NCBI RefSeq assembly: GCF_028288205.1 | Contig: NZ_JAQBOD010000036.1 | Span: forward strand, 31,364-95,363 | Direction: 5' to 3' | Source of the DNA: Mucilaginibacter sp. | GTDB taxonomy: Bacteria > Bacteroidota > Bacteroidia > Sphingobacteriales > Sphingobacteriaceae | DNA length: 64,000 bases | Part shown: piece by piece, positions 16,414-25,192 of the stretch | Numbering within the stretch: the first letter of the stretch is position 1 | How the letters are laid out: every line of letters starts with the position of its first letter | Translations under genes and position numbers: made by a program | The notes under the pieces: model-generated | Seen by the model: only the letters and a program-made list of their open reading frames with translations | Databases searched by the model: none | Told to the model about the DNA's origin: nothing

Positions 16414-16606
16414 CGCGTTTCGTAAAGGCTGCAATCAAAAAAATTACTTAAAAATTTGCTTTTCATAATAGTATCTGGCTCCCACATCCGGGCTAACGCC
16501 CGTCGTGGTATCCCGATACTTCGTATCGGGGATTTATGCCTTTGCTATTGTTGCCTTGTTTCCAGTCCAGGCTAACGCCTGTTGTTTCTGATACTTCGTA
16601 TCGGGA

Positions 16607-16939
16607 TTATCTGTATTTGGTAACCGGGTCTTTAAGGGGCAGAGATGGGCGATTTAAACTCGGGGCGTGATTGCCTCCTTCAATCCATTCGATTAGTTTT
16701 CTTCGTGAAAACAAAAGTTTTCCTTCAATCTTACAAAAGGGAATTTTTTTGCGTTTGACTAATCCATAAATGGAAGTGACCTCGTATTTGATGAGGTTGG
16801 CCGCTTCTTTGGTATCCAATAAAGTATCATCTTCATTGGACATCTTAGGACTTACCTGCACTGCGTTTTTAACGGATAACTCAATCAGCTCCTGGAGCTC
16901 TTGAGTAGAAAGTGTGGTTACAAATGTTGCGTTCATCAT
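16607..16939 (-). CDS. helix-turn-helix protein (excisionase-like)
   Basis: About 110 aa from the internal ATG (MMNATF...); an ATG at 16963 adds 8 hydrophobic residues. The motif DTKEAANLIKYEVTSIYGLVKRKKIPFCKIEGKLLFSRRKLIEWI is the winged-helix HTH_17/MerR-like fold of Bacteroidota excisionase or regulatory proteins. These often accompany integrases and aid excision. Transcribed leftwards like the mob genes. Confidence 0.78.
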   Translation of the reverse strand: MMNATFVTTLSTQELQELIELSVKNAVQVSPKMSNEDDTLLDTKEAANLIKYEVTSIYGLVKRKKIPFCKIEGKLLFSRRKLIEWIEGGNHAPSLNRPSLPLKDPVTKYR

Positions 16940-17004
16940 AAAAAAATTGATGAAACAAAACAATACGAAAATAACCCAACGTTACTGAACGTAGTTTAAC
17001 GAAG

Positions 17005-18099
17005 TCATACCGTAATCCGGTAGTTTGGTATTTTGGATAAGATTTGTAAAGTATTTTTAGCGTAGAAACTGTTCTCCAGTTCTTTAATAGCAGCAATGGC
17101 TGCGGGCTGTTTTTTTGTAAAATTACCCGGCATATAATTTAGTTCTATCGCATCATAAACCGAAAAGGTAGCTTTTAGACATTTGCTATATTCCTCCAAT
17201 GACAAGCGGGTATAGGTGTAGTTAAGTTTGTAAGTGGCGTGCATCAGCAAGTATAGGATGGGCTGATAATCAAGCGGCAATTCATAAAAGCGGTGGGGGC
17301 TGTCGGGTAGTTTACTGTGTTCTCCCGATATATCGGTAAACATGCTCCCTAACAATTCTACTACATCACTTTCCGCTTTAAACTCCGGCGTTAAACTTAA
17401 AGACTTACATTGGGGTACATCCAACAACACCAGCCATATTGTAATAATATCTTCGATAGGGTATTTCAATGGTATTTTGGAAAGTGCAGATTTTGTGTCT
17501 GTAGTAAGTGCTTGTACCGATGTATTCTCCGGCAAGGTTTTGGGGATTTGTACAGGTTCGGCTTTAGTGGTTAAAAGACTTAGGTTTTTGTATTCCTTAA
17601 AAGCCCTTACCAAACAAGCTTGAATATATCCTAAATTATGAAGCAACTTCGGAATGGCAAAGCCCTCAAAATATAAATCCCGCTGGCAATACTCCATAAA
17701 CTGTTCCAACATTTCCTTTTGATGGGATAGCCCCAAGGATGGAAAAGCGGGGCCGATCTCCGTATTAAAACCGTCAAGACCTAACAAATAGCCTTTGTAA
17801 AATAGCTGCATGAGTTCTTTGGTGTATTCTTCCGTGATGGGTCGGGTAGTCTCTAATAGTATTTCGTTGTGTTCTGCTACCTTGTTTTTAAATACCTTAG
17901 CCAAGTTGGGTTCGCTCACATAAAAAACTTGCTGCTCATCCGTTTCAATTCTTTCAAAAGGGAAGCTTCTTTGATATTCAAATGTAGAGGCAGCCGGTTC
18001 AAATAGACCGCTTAATGAGGACAGGAAAGGGAATTTACCGTGCTTGTTAGTGTTTACACCAGTTAAAGGACTGTAATCGGGTAGTTGAATAAAATACAT
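17005..18099 (-). CDS. hypothetical protein of mobile islands (364 aa)
   Basis: Cytosolic, mostly helical, no membrane segment. Segments such as HQKEMLEQFMEYCQRDLYFEGFAIPK and IEDIITIWLVLLDVPQC look structured and conserved, but I do not recognise the family. It lies between the HTH gene and fic. Its position is comparable to the 390-aa gene of the ICE (34933-36105) near its regulators, though I see no clear sequence similarity. Confidence 0.6.
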   Translation of the reverse strand: MYFIQLPDYSPLTGVNTNKHGKFPFLSSLSGLFEPAASTFEYQRSFPFERIETDEQQVFYVSEPNLAKVFKNKVAEHNEILLETTRPITEEYTKELMQLFYKGYLLGLDGFNTEIGPAFPSLGLSHQKEMLEQFMEYCQRDLYFEGFAIPKLLHNLGYIQACLVRAFKEYKNLSLLTTKAEPVQIPKTLPENTSVQALTTDTKSALSKIPLKYPIEDIITIWLVLLDVPQCKSLSLTPEFKAESDVVELLGSMFTDISGEHSKLPDSPHRFYELPLDYQPILYLLMHATYKLNYTYTRLSLEEYSKCLKATFSVYDAIELNYMPGNFTKKQPAAIAAIKELENSFYAKNTLQILSKIPNYRITV

Positions 18100-18200
18100 G
18101 ATCCGTCAATGATTTGGTCAAACTGTATTACCTATAAGAAAGTATGAAGCAATTAGTTTGTAATAATGCTAAAAGTGTTTAAACTCAAGTAAAACAATGA

Positions 18201-19703
18201 TTATTTAATGTTGCCGTTAAAAATGTCCGTATAAGTAGTTTCCATACTGGCTATTTCTTCTTCTGTCAATTTAGCAAAGTCTTTGCGCCGCCTGTTAGGA
18301 AACACCCCTTTGTTTTGATGTAAGAACATAATCATCAAATTAATATCCTTATCCGGCATATCAACTATGTTCTGCAACTCCCGTTTCAATTCATCGTAGT
18401 GCTGTATAAACTCTAATTCTTCCGGCATATCCTGGTTGATGGTTTCCTGTATGGTTTGCGCTAAAAAAACACATTGCGCCGTTAGATCAGGATAACGAAA
18501 ATAAGCTTCGACTTCTTCGGGATTAGTGACCTCTAATGTTCCATCCGCTTTTTTATTATAACTAATGTGCTGAATTAGTGGCTTGGAATATTGTTCCAAA
18601 GCGCCGTCATATTCCTGCATGTTGTTGAGCATGTGAGCGGATACAGGAATAATTAAACCATCCGGCACCACGCCATCCCTAACCAACATGTCGTGTATCA
18701 GGAAACGGTGTAATCTTCCGTTTCCATCCTCAAATGGATGGATAAAAACAAACCCAAAAGCAATCAATGCGGCTCTTATGATAGGGTATGTACCCTCGGT
18801 TTTATCTGCGGCTACCTTTAGCCCATCCATTAATGAAGCCAAATATTGTGGTGGCGGACAGATAAAATGGATTAGCTCATTGCCATAAGGTAGCGACTGG
18901 CCAATATAATTTTGAAAATCCCGAAAGCCTGGAGAAGCAAAGCGGGGGTCAACAATCAAATTTTGCAACGTGGTCAAACTTGCTTCACTAAGCATTTGTT
19001 CGCTTGGCTCCCTGCCTGCTTGCATTAATAGCGCGATAAATCGGTTCATCCGTTCTGCCGATGGTTTTTCCTTTTCTATTTCATAGGAGGAGCGGGTTTC
19101 TTTACTATACAAGTAATTGGTAGCTCTCCTAAAAACATCCGCCGAATAATTGGCCTTTAGGTTTTCGATCTGCGATCTAATATCTGTGCTTAGTAGTTGA
19201 TTTAAAACAGTCGTTCTTCTGATTACCGGGCAAAATAAAAAAGTCCCTAATAAATTATTATTGATTCGCCACCGGTTGTCCTTTATGATCCGGCCTGTTA
19301 TATATTCGCTTTCCTCCAGCAGGTCAGCGTAGTTACCTGAAATCAGGTAAGGCAGGTCTAATACTATACCACTAAGAAATTCATATAAAAAACCGATTTT
19401 ACGTGCGTACTTGCCTGATGGGGACACCGAAATAAAATCTATAATTTCTTGTGGACAAAGCAGATTGAAAACTGCTTTTAGAAATGGAAGGTCTAAGTCA
19501 TCGTATTTTAATGAAAAAACAAGGTGTGCTAAAGGCGTATCTTCATCAGGTATATATTTTCTGCCGTAAATTTGGCTGACCTCACCTTGAGCGTTTAGTT
19601 CCACTTTCTCATTGTTCCCTATATAAGAGTTATGTGTTAAGCGGTATTTTTTGAGATTAAAATGCTCCCGTAGCCATAAATTTCCAACAGTTCTTAATGC
19701 CAT
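18201..19703 (-). CDS. Fic-domain protein (AMPylase-type)
   Basis: 500 aa. The Fic motif HPFEDGNGRLHR (H322-R333) is complete, so transfer of AMP or another nucleotide moiety onto a protein hydroxyl is expected. An SSYEIEK segment (~205-211) upstream resembles the class II inhibitory (S/T)xxxE motif, suggesting self-inhibition. Residues ~340-500 are a helical C-terminal extension. No separate antitoxin gene is next to it. Six TAC(G/T)GTAA repeats fill the upstream region. Could be a toxin, defence or host-modifying factor carried by element 1. Confidence 0.85.
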   Translation of the reverse strand: MALRTVGNLWLREHFNLKKYRLTHNSYIGNNEKVELNAQGEVSQIYGRKYIPDEDTPLAHLVFSLKYDDLDLPFLKAVFNLLCPQEIIDFISVSPSGKYARKIGFLYEFLSGIVLDLPYLISGNYADLLEESEYITGRIIKDNRWRINNNLLGTFLFCPVIRRTTVLNQLLSTDIRSQIENLKANYSADVFRRATNYLYSKETRSSYEIEKEKPSAERMNRFIALLMQAGREPSEQMLSEASLTTLQNLIVDPRFASPGFRDFQNYIGQSLPYGNELIHFICPPPQYLASLMDGLKVAADKTEGTYPIIRAALIAFGFVFIHPFEDGNGRLHRFLIHDMLVRDGVVPDGLIIPVSAHMLNNMQEYDGALEQYSKPLIQHISYNKKADGTLEVTNPEEVEAYFRYPDLTAQCVFLAQTIQETINQDMPEELEFIQHYDELKRELQNIVDMPDKDINLMIMFLHQNKGVFPNRRRKDFAKLTEEEIASMETTYTDIFNGNIK

Positions 19704-19714
19704 GTGTTATTAGT

Positions 19715-19877
19715 TACGGTAAAATTGATTTCTATACTGTAATTTAATTATAATTATATAAATGTACGGTAAAACAATTCTTTGATGTAATGTTTTAGCA
19801 AAAATCAGTAAATACTACTGTAATTCAGAATCGACTACGGTAAAATAATTTAATAACTACCTTAACTACTGTAAAAT
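19715..19877 (-). promoter_or_regulatory. six operator-like repeats upstream of fic
   Basis: TACGGTAAAAT-type at 19715-19725, 19765-19775 and 19836-19846 alternates with TACTGTAA-type at 19735-19742, 19816-19824 and 19867-19877. The series covers the fic upstream region of 219 bp. A repressor binding repeated half-sites is likely; the regulator is unknown and may be Fic-linked. Confidence 0.55.
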
Positions 19878-19897
19878 GGTTACAGTTGCCGAAAAAC

Positions 19898-19914
19898 GGC
19901 AGGCACTGCCTGCC
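19898..19914 (-). terminator. terminator of element 1 integrase
   Basis: GGCAGG-CACTG-CCTGCC; on the minus strand the hairpin is followed by GTTTTTC, directly after the integrase stop at 19923. Confidence 0.65.
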
Positions 19915-19922
19915 ATTTTAAA

Positions 19923-21161
19923 TTAAATTATAGAATTGATAAGATCATCCATTACCGGGTCTCCTATATCATCTAAATAAATGTCGGTGGTTTTAGTGTC
20001 CTCGTGGCCCAATGATTGGCCGATCATTTCTTTGGATATGCCGTTTACACGTAAAGCGGTTGCATAGGAGTGCCTGGCTACGTATGTCGTTACATTTTTT
20101 TCAATGCCAACAGATTTGGCTAACTCTTTAATATCTTTATTTACCCTTTTTAGTATTTTCTTTTTCCGGTCACGAATGGAGAGTGCAGTCATGTGCCTTT
20201 TGTATAAGATCGGAAAAATATAACCAGCATCGCTGTTGCCCTCCAGGTTTCGGTAATAAGTCAACATCTCCAGTGCAATAGGATGTAATTTAAACTGAAA
20301 TTCCTCTTTGGTTTTAGCCCTTAAATAATTTAACTCGCCGTCTTTAACATTGCCCCATTTTAAACTGGCCAAATCCGTAAAGTTTAGCCCCCTGCAATAA
20401 AAGCTAAATAAAAAGTAGTTGCGCGAATTTAGTAAGGCATCGTCCTTAGCATCAATTTTCACTTCTGCGATCTTATCTATTTGGGCTTTCGTAATAGCGC
20501 GTTTTTTTGTGCGTGGATTGTTATACTTTGAAAATGCAAAATCTTTAAAAGGGTAATGTTTTTCCGGGCAAATTTTATCACTGATTGCTGTTCTCCACAC
20601 TGTACGAAAAGTACGGAAATAAACGCTGCGTGTGGTTACCGCACAATTCCGCCCTAACAGGTATGCCTCAAACTTCTTTAAAAAATCGAGTTGCATATTT
20701 ACAAAAGCATAATCCTTACCTTCAGTAAACCTCTTTAGACAATTTAAGGTCGATTGGTAAGTTTCAGCATAACCTAACCTTTCTTCAACTTTTAGCCTTT
20801 TGATCTCTGCCTCGAAAAAGCTAAAAAGAGATTTGGCTTTAATATCCTTATCTGTATTTGTTAGTTTTAGAACAAATTGTTTAACATCGTCAAAACTAAC
20901 TACTGTTTCCTCCTCACCTGCATTCAGCAGGTAGAGATCAATTTTAGAAGTGATGTTTTTCAACAATAGATTAATGGTCTTGAAATCAGGATGGGATTTC
21001 TTAGTGCATCCTGATATATGATCCCAATGTTCGGGACTGCTTGATTTTTTGGTCGTCACGAATTGGCTTTGCCTATTGATCGTGATCCTTAACATAATTG
21101 GATATTCTCCATTGGTCAGCACTTTATTTGTGCGTAAAATAACCTTAGTTGAAATTGACAT
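19923..21161 (-). CDS. tyrosine recombinase/integrase of element 1
   Basis: 412 aa. An N-terminal Arm-like domain (INRQSQFVTTKKSS) precedes a SAM-like core-binding domain (~105-200) and the catalytic domain: FYCRGLNFTDLASLKW (Arg I), VARHSYATAL (box with R-H), LGHEDTKTTDIYLDDI with the Tyr nucleophile. It begins ~180 bp from the right att copy and reads away from it. Expected to insert and excise element 1 at tRNA-Ala. Confidence 0.93.
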   Translation of the reverse strand: MSISTKVILRTNKVLTNGEYPIMLRITINRQSQFVTTKKSSSPEHWDHISGCTKKSHPDFKTINLLLKNITSKIDLYLLNAGEEETVVSFDDVKQFVLKLTNTDKDIKAKSLFSFFEAEIKRLKVEERLGYAETYQSTLNCLKRFTEGKDYAFVNMQLDFLKKFEAYLLGRNCAVTTRSVYFRTFRTVWRTAISDKICPEKHYPFKDFAFSKYNNPRTKKRAITKAQIDKIAEVKIDAKDDALLNSRNYFLFSFYCRGLNFTDLASLKWGNVKDGELNYLRAKTKEEFQFKLHPIALEMLTYYRNLEGNSDAGYIFPILYKRHMTALSIRDRKKKILKRVNKDIKELAKSVGIEKNVTTYVARHSYATALRVNGISKEMIGQSLGHEDTKTTDIYLDDIGDPVMDDLINSII

Positions 21162-21203
21162 AATGCAAGTGGCCGTTAGTTAGTGCAAGGGGTTTTAATA
21201 TTG

Positions 21204-21223
21204 GGTACAACATAGGTACAACA
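21204..21223 (+). repeat. integrase arm-type site (right), two 9-mers
   Basis: Identical 20 bases to 5315-5334 (GGTACAACA, TA, GGTACAACA), 116 bp left of the att core. Confidence 0.6.
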
Positions 21224-21338
21224 AGTTGTGTCTAATTTTGATTAAGTAAACTTAGTAAAACTTATATAACATGCTGTTAATCATAAAGATAGTAATAAAT
21301 TTACAAACTGCAAAATTTAAAATAACGTCGAAAATCAG

Positions 21339-21383
21339 GCATGGCATGCAAGAGGTCATCGGTTCGACTCCGATATTCTCCAC
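21339..21383 (+). repeat. attM: junction of elements 1 and 2
   Basis: Exact 45-bp copy of the tRNA-Ala 3' end. It serves as the right end of element 1 and the left end of the following ICE, giving a tandem array. The next copy, the right end of the ICE, is not in the window. Confidence 0.88.
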
Positions 21384-21396
21384 TCAAGCACTTAAT

Positions 21397-21434
21397 GTAC
21401 CTGGTGTTCAGCTATTTAGCAACACACCAGGTAC
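21397..21434. repeat. 11-bp inverted repeat between attM and the ICE recombinase
   Basis: GTACCTGGTGT (21397-21407) and ACACCAGGTAC (21424-21434), perfect, 16-nt loop. It is 14 bp from the att core and 44 bp before the likely start codon. Candidate recombinase binding site or operator. Confidence 0.6.
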
Positions 21435-21477
21435 TTACTCCGACAAAACTCTGCCACAACATGCCAATTTCGGCGGC

Positions 21478-22674
21478 ATGGAAAGCGCGGAAATCACCTA
21501 CACAACACCCCGTTTAGTCAAAGGAAAAAACGTTGAAGCTGTACCGAAAGGTTCAACTAAATCCAAAGAGGAAGCTAAACAAAGCTGGTATGTGGAATTT
21601 TTCTTTCACAACCCCGGAACCAGCCAAATGGAAAGGTTCAGGTTCAGCAAGAACTTAAACCGGATAAAAGAACCAAAAGAAAAGCTTAACCTGTTCACGG
21701 AATTATTAGACACCTACAAAGATGCTTTGGACGGTGGCTGGAGCCCGATTGACGAAAAATCCAACGAAAAACTCAAACGGGAAATTGTATCACTCACCCT
21801 TGACAAAGGCAAAGGTTTGTTTGAGGCTTACCACAAAGCCAAAGGAACGAGGAAAAAATCCATTCAATCCTACCTATCCAAAGTCAAAGCCTTTATTAAT
21901 TTCTATGGCGAACATAAAAAAGTAAACGAGATCACTGATTATGAAATTACCCATTTTCTAAACCATCATGAGCAAAGTCAAAAATGGAAAGGTGTGACCT
22001 ACAACAACACGAGGATATGCCTTAATAACTATTTCAAGTATCTCAAAAAGAACAAATACATAGACATTAACCCGGTAACGGATACGGAAACTCGGACTAA
22101 AATAGCCACGGAATCACACCAGGTATTTTCTGACGCAGATTTTAAGTCAATTTTAGAATGGCTCCAAAATCACGATCCTTATATGCTCCTGTTCGTTAAG
22201 GCGATCTATTATACCTGCATCCGGCCAAAAGAGTTAAGATACCTACAACTTAAATACATCAACCTGGAGAGTAATACCATTACAATACCCGCTCATATCG
22301 CTAAAAATAAAAAATCTCTGCCTGTTAATATTGATGTCAGCTTTAGAAATGAATTAGATAAACTAAACGTTGCGAACTATCCCGGTGATTATTATTTGTT
22401 CGGCTCCACAAATACCATTGTAGGGCCAAACAGGATTGGGGAAAATACCCCATATAATCGTTTTCAGGTTTGCTTAAAAGCATTAAAACTGCTAAATAAG
22501 AACTATACCTTATACTCGGTAAAGCATCTATCAAACGTTAAAAAGTTTAAAGCAGGCTGGACGATTGCCGAAATATGTTCCGCTAACCGGCACAGCAGCT
22601 TAGTGGAAACAGAAACCTATCTAAAAGATTTACTAAAATTTGTCCAAACAGATAAGTTAATCCCCGCGATATAA
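21478..22674 (+). CDS. tyrosine recombinase/integrase of the ICE
   Basis: 398 aa from ATG 21478 (MESAEITYTTPRLVKGKNVE). The frame stays open back to 21271, but those codons translate tRNA and element-1 DNA, so the extension is a by-product of tandem integration. Residues ~40-75 look like an Arm domain (SWYVEFFFHNPGTSQMERFRF), then a SAM-like core-binding domain (~110-190) and the catalytic part: CIRPKELRYLQL (Arg I), IAKNKKSLPVNI, YSVKHLSNVKKF and ANRHSSLVETETYLKDL (Tyr). The HxxR box is replaced by a K-H variant, as known in many Bacteroidota integrases. Confidence 0.9.
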   Translation: MESAEITYTTPRLVKGKNVEAVPKGSTKSKEEAKQSWYVEFFFHNPGTSQMERFRFSKNLNRIKEPKEKLNLFTELLDTYKDALDGGWSPIDEKSNEKLKREIVSLTLDKGKGLFEAYHKAKGTRKKSIQSYLSKVKAFINFYGEHKKVNEITDYEITHFLNHHEQSQKWKGVTYNNTRICLNNYFKYLKKNKYIDINPVTDTETRTKIATESHQVFSDADFKSILEWLQNHDPYMLLFVKAIYYTCIRPKELRYLQLKYINLESNTITIPAHIAKNKKSLPVNIDVSFRNELDKLNVANYPGDYYLFGSTNTIVGPNRIGENTPYNRFQVCLKALKLLNKNYTLYSVKHLSNVKKFKAGWTIAEICSANRHSSLVETETYLKDLLKFVQTDKLIPAI

Positions 22675-22675
22675 C

Positions 22676-22978
22676 TTATTTCCTCTTTCTAACGGGGCCC
22701 AAAAGGATTTGTGCCATGAACTTTTCCTTTTGGGACTTCTTTTTTAATTCCTTAGCCGGAAAATGAAGCGTATGAATTTCACTGATCTTCCTCGTAATAT
22801 CGGAAAGCATAGGCAGCGATTGGATCAAGCTATCTAATTGCCGTTCCTTTTCGTCCAACTTAACAATCACTTCTATCAGCCTGCCGACAATTAATTTTAG
22901 CGGTATCTCTCCATGTTCGATTTGGGTTAACAACTCGTCAATTTGTAAATCTTGTTTTTTTGTTTGTTCCGGTAACAT
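22676..22978 (-). CDS. hypothetical coiled-coil protein (100 aa)
   Basis: Helical and charged, starting MLPEQTKKQDLQIDELLTQI and ending in a basic tail (GPVRKRK). It is convergent with the ICE recombinase, 1 bp apart. Common position for small ICE accessory proteins; family not recognised. Confidence 0.55.
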   Translation of the reverse strand: MLPEQTKKQDLQIDELLTQIEHGEIPLKLIVGRLIEVIVKLDEKERQLDSLIQSLPMLSDITRKISEIHTLHFPAKELKKKSQKEKFMAQILLGPVRKRK

Positions 22979-23104
22979 GGTAATTCCTTTTTGACAGGTA
23001 AAATTCCTTATAACGGGTTACCCGAACCGGCAGTTTTAAAAAAGGGTGAAATATTTAATCATGCACATCAATACGGGGTATTAGGTGTGTTCCTGTAATT
23101 AATT

Positions 23105-23163
23105 AAAATCTTTCACCAAACTTTTGGACTCCCATATCATATAAAACTATCCTCCCAACTTTG
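23105..23163 (+). promoter_or_regulatory. mob operon promoter with motif shared with the tra promoter
   Basis: AAAATCTTTCACC (23105-23117), 4 bp, TTTTGGACT (23122-23130), 25 bp, CAACTTTG (23156-23163) followed by GCTTA. The same blocks at the same distances occur at 37667-37725 before the tra operon. CAACTTTG fits a -7 box; the upstream blocks look like activator sites. Confidence 0.6.
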
Positions 23164-23181
23164 GCTTAAATTCTACAAGCC

Positions 23182-23337
23182 ATGATAAACAACACCATCA
23201 ATAAAGAAGCCGCAGGCTCAAAACTCACACCACAGGTCAAACGCATAAGGCAACAACCCCGCCATCCGATCCGGCGACTCTTACGCTCTTTTGAGCCGCT
23301 GGAAAAGTCCGATCAATCCACCAAACCAAAGGGCTGA
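23182..23337 (+). CDS. small basic hypothetical protein (51 aa), leader of mob operon
   Basis: ATG at 23182, ~18 bp after the proposed -7 box, opens MINNTINKEAAGSKLTPQVK and ends in RR/KPKG-rich residues. It may be a small DNA-binding or leader peptide. Only position and frame support it. Confidence 0.4.
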   Translation: MINNTINKEAAGSKLTPQVKRIRQQPRHPIRRLLRSFEPLEKSDQSTKPKG

Positions 23338-23375
23338 TAAGCTCAAAACCAACGATCAGTTTAATAACAGTACGG

Positions 23376-23492
23376 GTTCCGAAACGGCACCGGTAGGTGG
23401 CCGTTTCAAACGTGGCAGCGTTCAGCAAAGATGTATTTTTGTCCCCAAAAATATCTTTGCCGCCTGCTGCGGAGCTTACCGGGGTTCGGAAC
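23376..23492. other. large nested inverted repeat before mobC (oriT or leader)
   Basis: Outer stem GTTCCGAA (23376-23383)/TTCGGAAC (23485-23492) encloses two hairpins. The first is GAAACGG-CACC/GGTG-CCGTTTC (23381-23407). The second is GCAGC (23415-23419)/GCTGC (23466-23470) around CAAAGAT-TATTTTTG pairing with CCAAAAATA-TCTTTG (23426-23459). Position fits the ICE oriT. Confidence 0.55.
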
Positions 23493-23525
23493 TCACCCCT
23501 TTTAGGAGCCTGAAACATCTTGTTT

Positions 23526-23933
23526 ATGCCAAGAAAAAAAGCAGCAAACCAGGAAGCTTTATTAACCTGTTCCATAAGGACGAGAGTAACCGCAACCGTA
23601 TGGAACAGATTGAAAAAGGTAATGGTTAAAAGCGATTGCCAAAGTATGGGTGAATTGGCCCGTAAGATCCTCTCCAAAGAAGAAATCAAATGCTTTTATA
23701 TAGACGCTTCCCTGAATACGGCTATGGAAGAACTGGCCCTGATAAGAAAAGAGTTAAAAGCCATCGGCCATAACATCAACCAATTAACCAAAAGGTATCA
23801 TAGCACACCTGATGAAAGCATAAAAGCCTTTTACACCCTGAAAGTTGCCGAACTCTACAAAGTTGTAGATGGAAAAGTGGATGAATTATTAGTGATCGTT
23901 TCTAAACTGGCTTTGAAATGGTTGCAAAGATAA
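23526..23933 (+). CDS. MobC-like mobilization protein of the ICE
   Basis: 135 aa from ATG 23526 (MPRKKAANQEALL). Ribbon-helix-helix-like start (IRTRVTATVWNRLKKVMVKS), then EELALIRKELKAIGHNINQLTKRYH, the MobC-type core also seen in element 1. It overlaps the relaxase by 16 bp. Expected to bind oriT with the relaxase. Confidence 0.75.
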   Translation: MPRKKAANQEALLTCSIRTRVTATVWNRLKKVMVKSDCQSMGELARKILSKEEIKCFYIDASLNTAMEELALIRKELKAIGHNINQLTKRYHSTPDESIKAFYTLKVAELYKVVDGKVDELLVIVSKLALKWLQR

Positions 23934-25162
23934 CGATAGGGAAAAGAATCCGGGGCATCCTGCACTACAACGAAAACAAGGTTAGCGCAGGGCAGGCACA
24001 ATTGATTATGGCCAGCGGCTTTGCCGGGGAGATAGGGCAAATGAGTTTTGAAAACAAGCTGAAGCGTTTTGAAAATTTAATGATACTCAGCGAAAAGGTT
24101 AAAACCAATGCCTTGCATATTTCCCTCAACTTTGATGCAACTGAAAAACTGGACAACGCCAAGATGCAGGCCATCGCGGCATCCTATATGGACAAGATTG
24201 GCTTTGGCGACCAGCCATTCCTGGTTTACCGCCATAACGATGCTGCGCATCATCACATCCATATTGTCACCACCAACATACAGCCCTATAAAAAGCGGAT
24301 TGAAACCCACAACATCGGGCTGCTCGTGTCCGAGCCGGCCCGCAAGCAGATCGAGCAGGAGTTTAACCTTGTTAAAGCCGAAAGCAAAGCGTTCAAAACC
24401 CAGGCGGCCATCAAACCCGCCGACCCCGAGAAAGCTATATATGGTCACCTGCCAACCAAACGGGCAATCAGCAATGTGGTGGGTGCCGTGGTCAGCCAGT
24501 ATAAATTCACTTCGCTTGCGGAATTAAACGCTGTATTAAGGCAATTCAATGTCGTTGCAGACCGGGGAAAGGAAGATACCTTAATGTTTCAAAAAAAAGG
24601 GCTGATCTATTCCTTATTAGATAAAAACGATAACCCAATAGGTATTCCGATCAAAGCCAGCGCCTTTTACAGCAAGCCGACTTTAGCCAACCTGGAAAAG
24701 AAGTTTGAGCAAAATATCGAAAAACGGAAACCTTACCGCGAAGATTTGAAAGAAGAAATTGAAAAGGTTTTCAAAGCTTACCGGCAGATCACAAAAGAAA
24801 CCTTCATCCGGGAACTGCAAAAGGAAAACATTCAGGCCATATTCCGGCAGAATGAACAAGGGCTTACCTACGGGGTAACATTTGTCGATAACACGAATAA
24901 AGCTGTGTTTAAAGGTAGTGACCTGAGCAAGAATTACAGCGCAAAAAACCTTACGGAAAGATTTAGCCAAACAGACCAGCCCTTTAAACGCACGACCCCG
25001 ACAACCAACTACTTAAAAACAAATGAGCAGGCAGAGCAATACCTGAAACCAAGTGGCTTTGAGAAAATAATACAAACGCTTACGGGTAAATCTGCGGGAG
25101 ATACCGCACCGCTTACACCACGAAAAAAGAGAAAGAAGAAAGAACAGGGTATGCACCTGTAA
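23918..25162 (+). CDS. ICE relaxase (MobB/MobA-type)
   Basis: 414 aa. N-terminus MVAKITIGKRIRGILHYNENK with candidate Tyr (Y17), and the relaxase metal site YRHNDAAHHHIHIVTTN (H106, H111-H113, H115). The C-terminal half is helical and ends in a basic stretch (PRKKRKKKEQ). It nicks oriT and pilots the DNA strand. It is coupled to the upstream MobC-like gene by overlap and lies 30 bp before the coupling protein. Confidence 0.9.
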   Translation: MVAKITIGKRIRGILHYNENKVSAGQAQLIMASGFAGEIGQMSFENKLKRFENLMILSEKVKTNALHISLNFDATEKLDNAKMQAIAASYMDKIGFGDQPFLVYRHNDAAHHHIHIVTTNIQPYKKRIETHNIGLLVSEPARKQIEQEFNLVKAESKAFKTQAAIKPADPEKAIYGHLPTKRAISNVVGAVVSQYKFTSLAELNAVLRQFNVVADRGKEDTLMFQKKGLIYSLLDKNDNPIGIPIKASAFYSKPTLANLEKKFEQNIEKRKPYREDLKEEIEKVFKAYRQITKETFIRELQKENIQAIFRQNEQGLTYGVTFVDNTNKAVFKGSDLSKNYSAKNLTERFSQTDQPFKRTTPTTNYLKTNEQAEQYLKPSGFEKIIQTLTGKSAGDTAPLTPRKKRKKKEQGMHL

Positions 25163-25192
25163 CAGATTAAACCATAAACAGAAAGGATTTTT

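Noticed and set aside
16201..16487. Minus-strand frames across the hairpin/iteron region
   Set aside because: They translate repeats into Tyr/Cys/Arg-rich sequence; structure and location explain the region better.
21271..21477. N-terminal extension of the ICE integrase frame
   Set aside because: It translates the tRNA-derived att core and element 1 DNA; the frame is open by chance of the junction. The family domain starts after ATG 21478.
23237..23689. Minus-strand frame of 150 codons (and plus frame 23291-23629)
   Set aside because: Both run through the large inverted repeat and the start of the mobC-like gene; composition is not protein-like and no family motif is seen.
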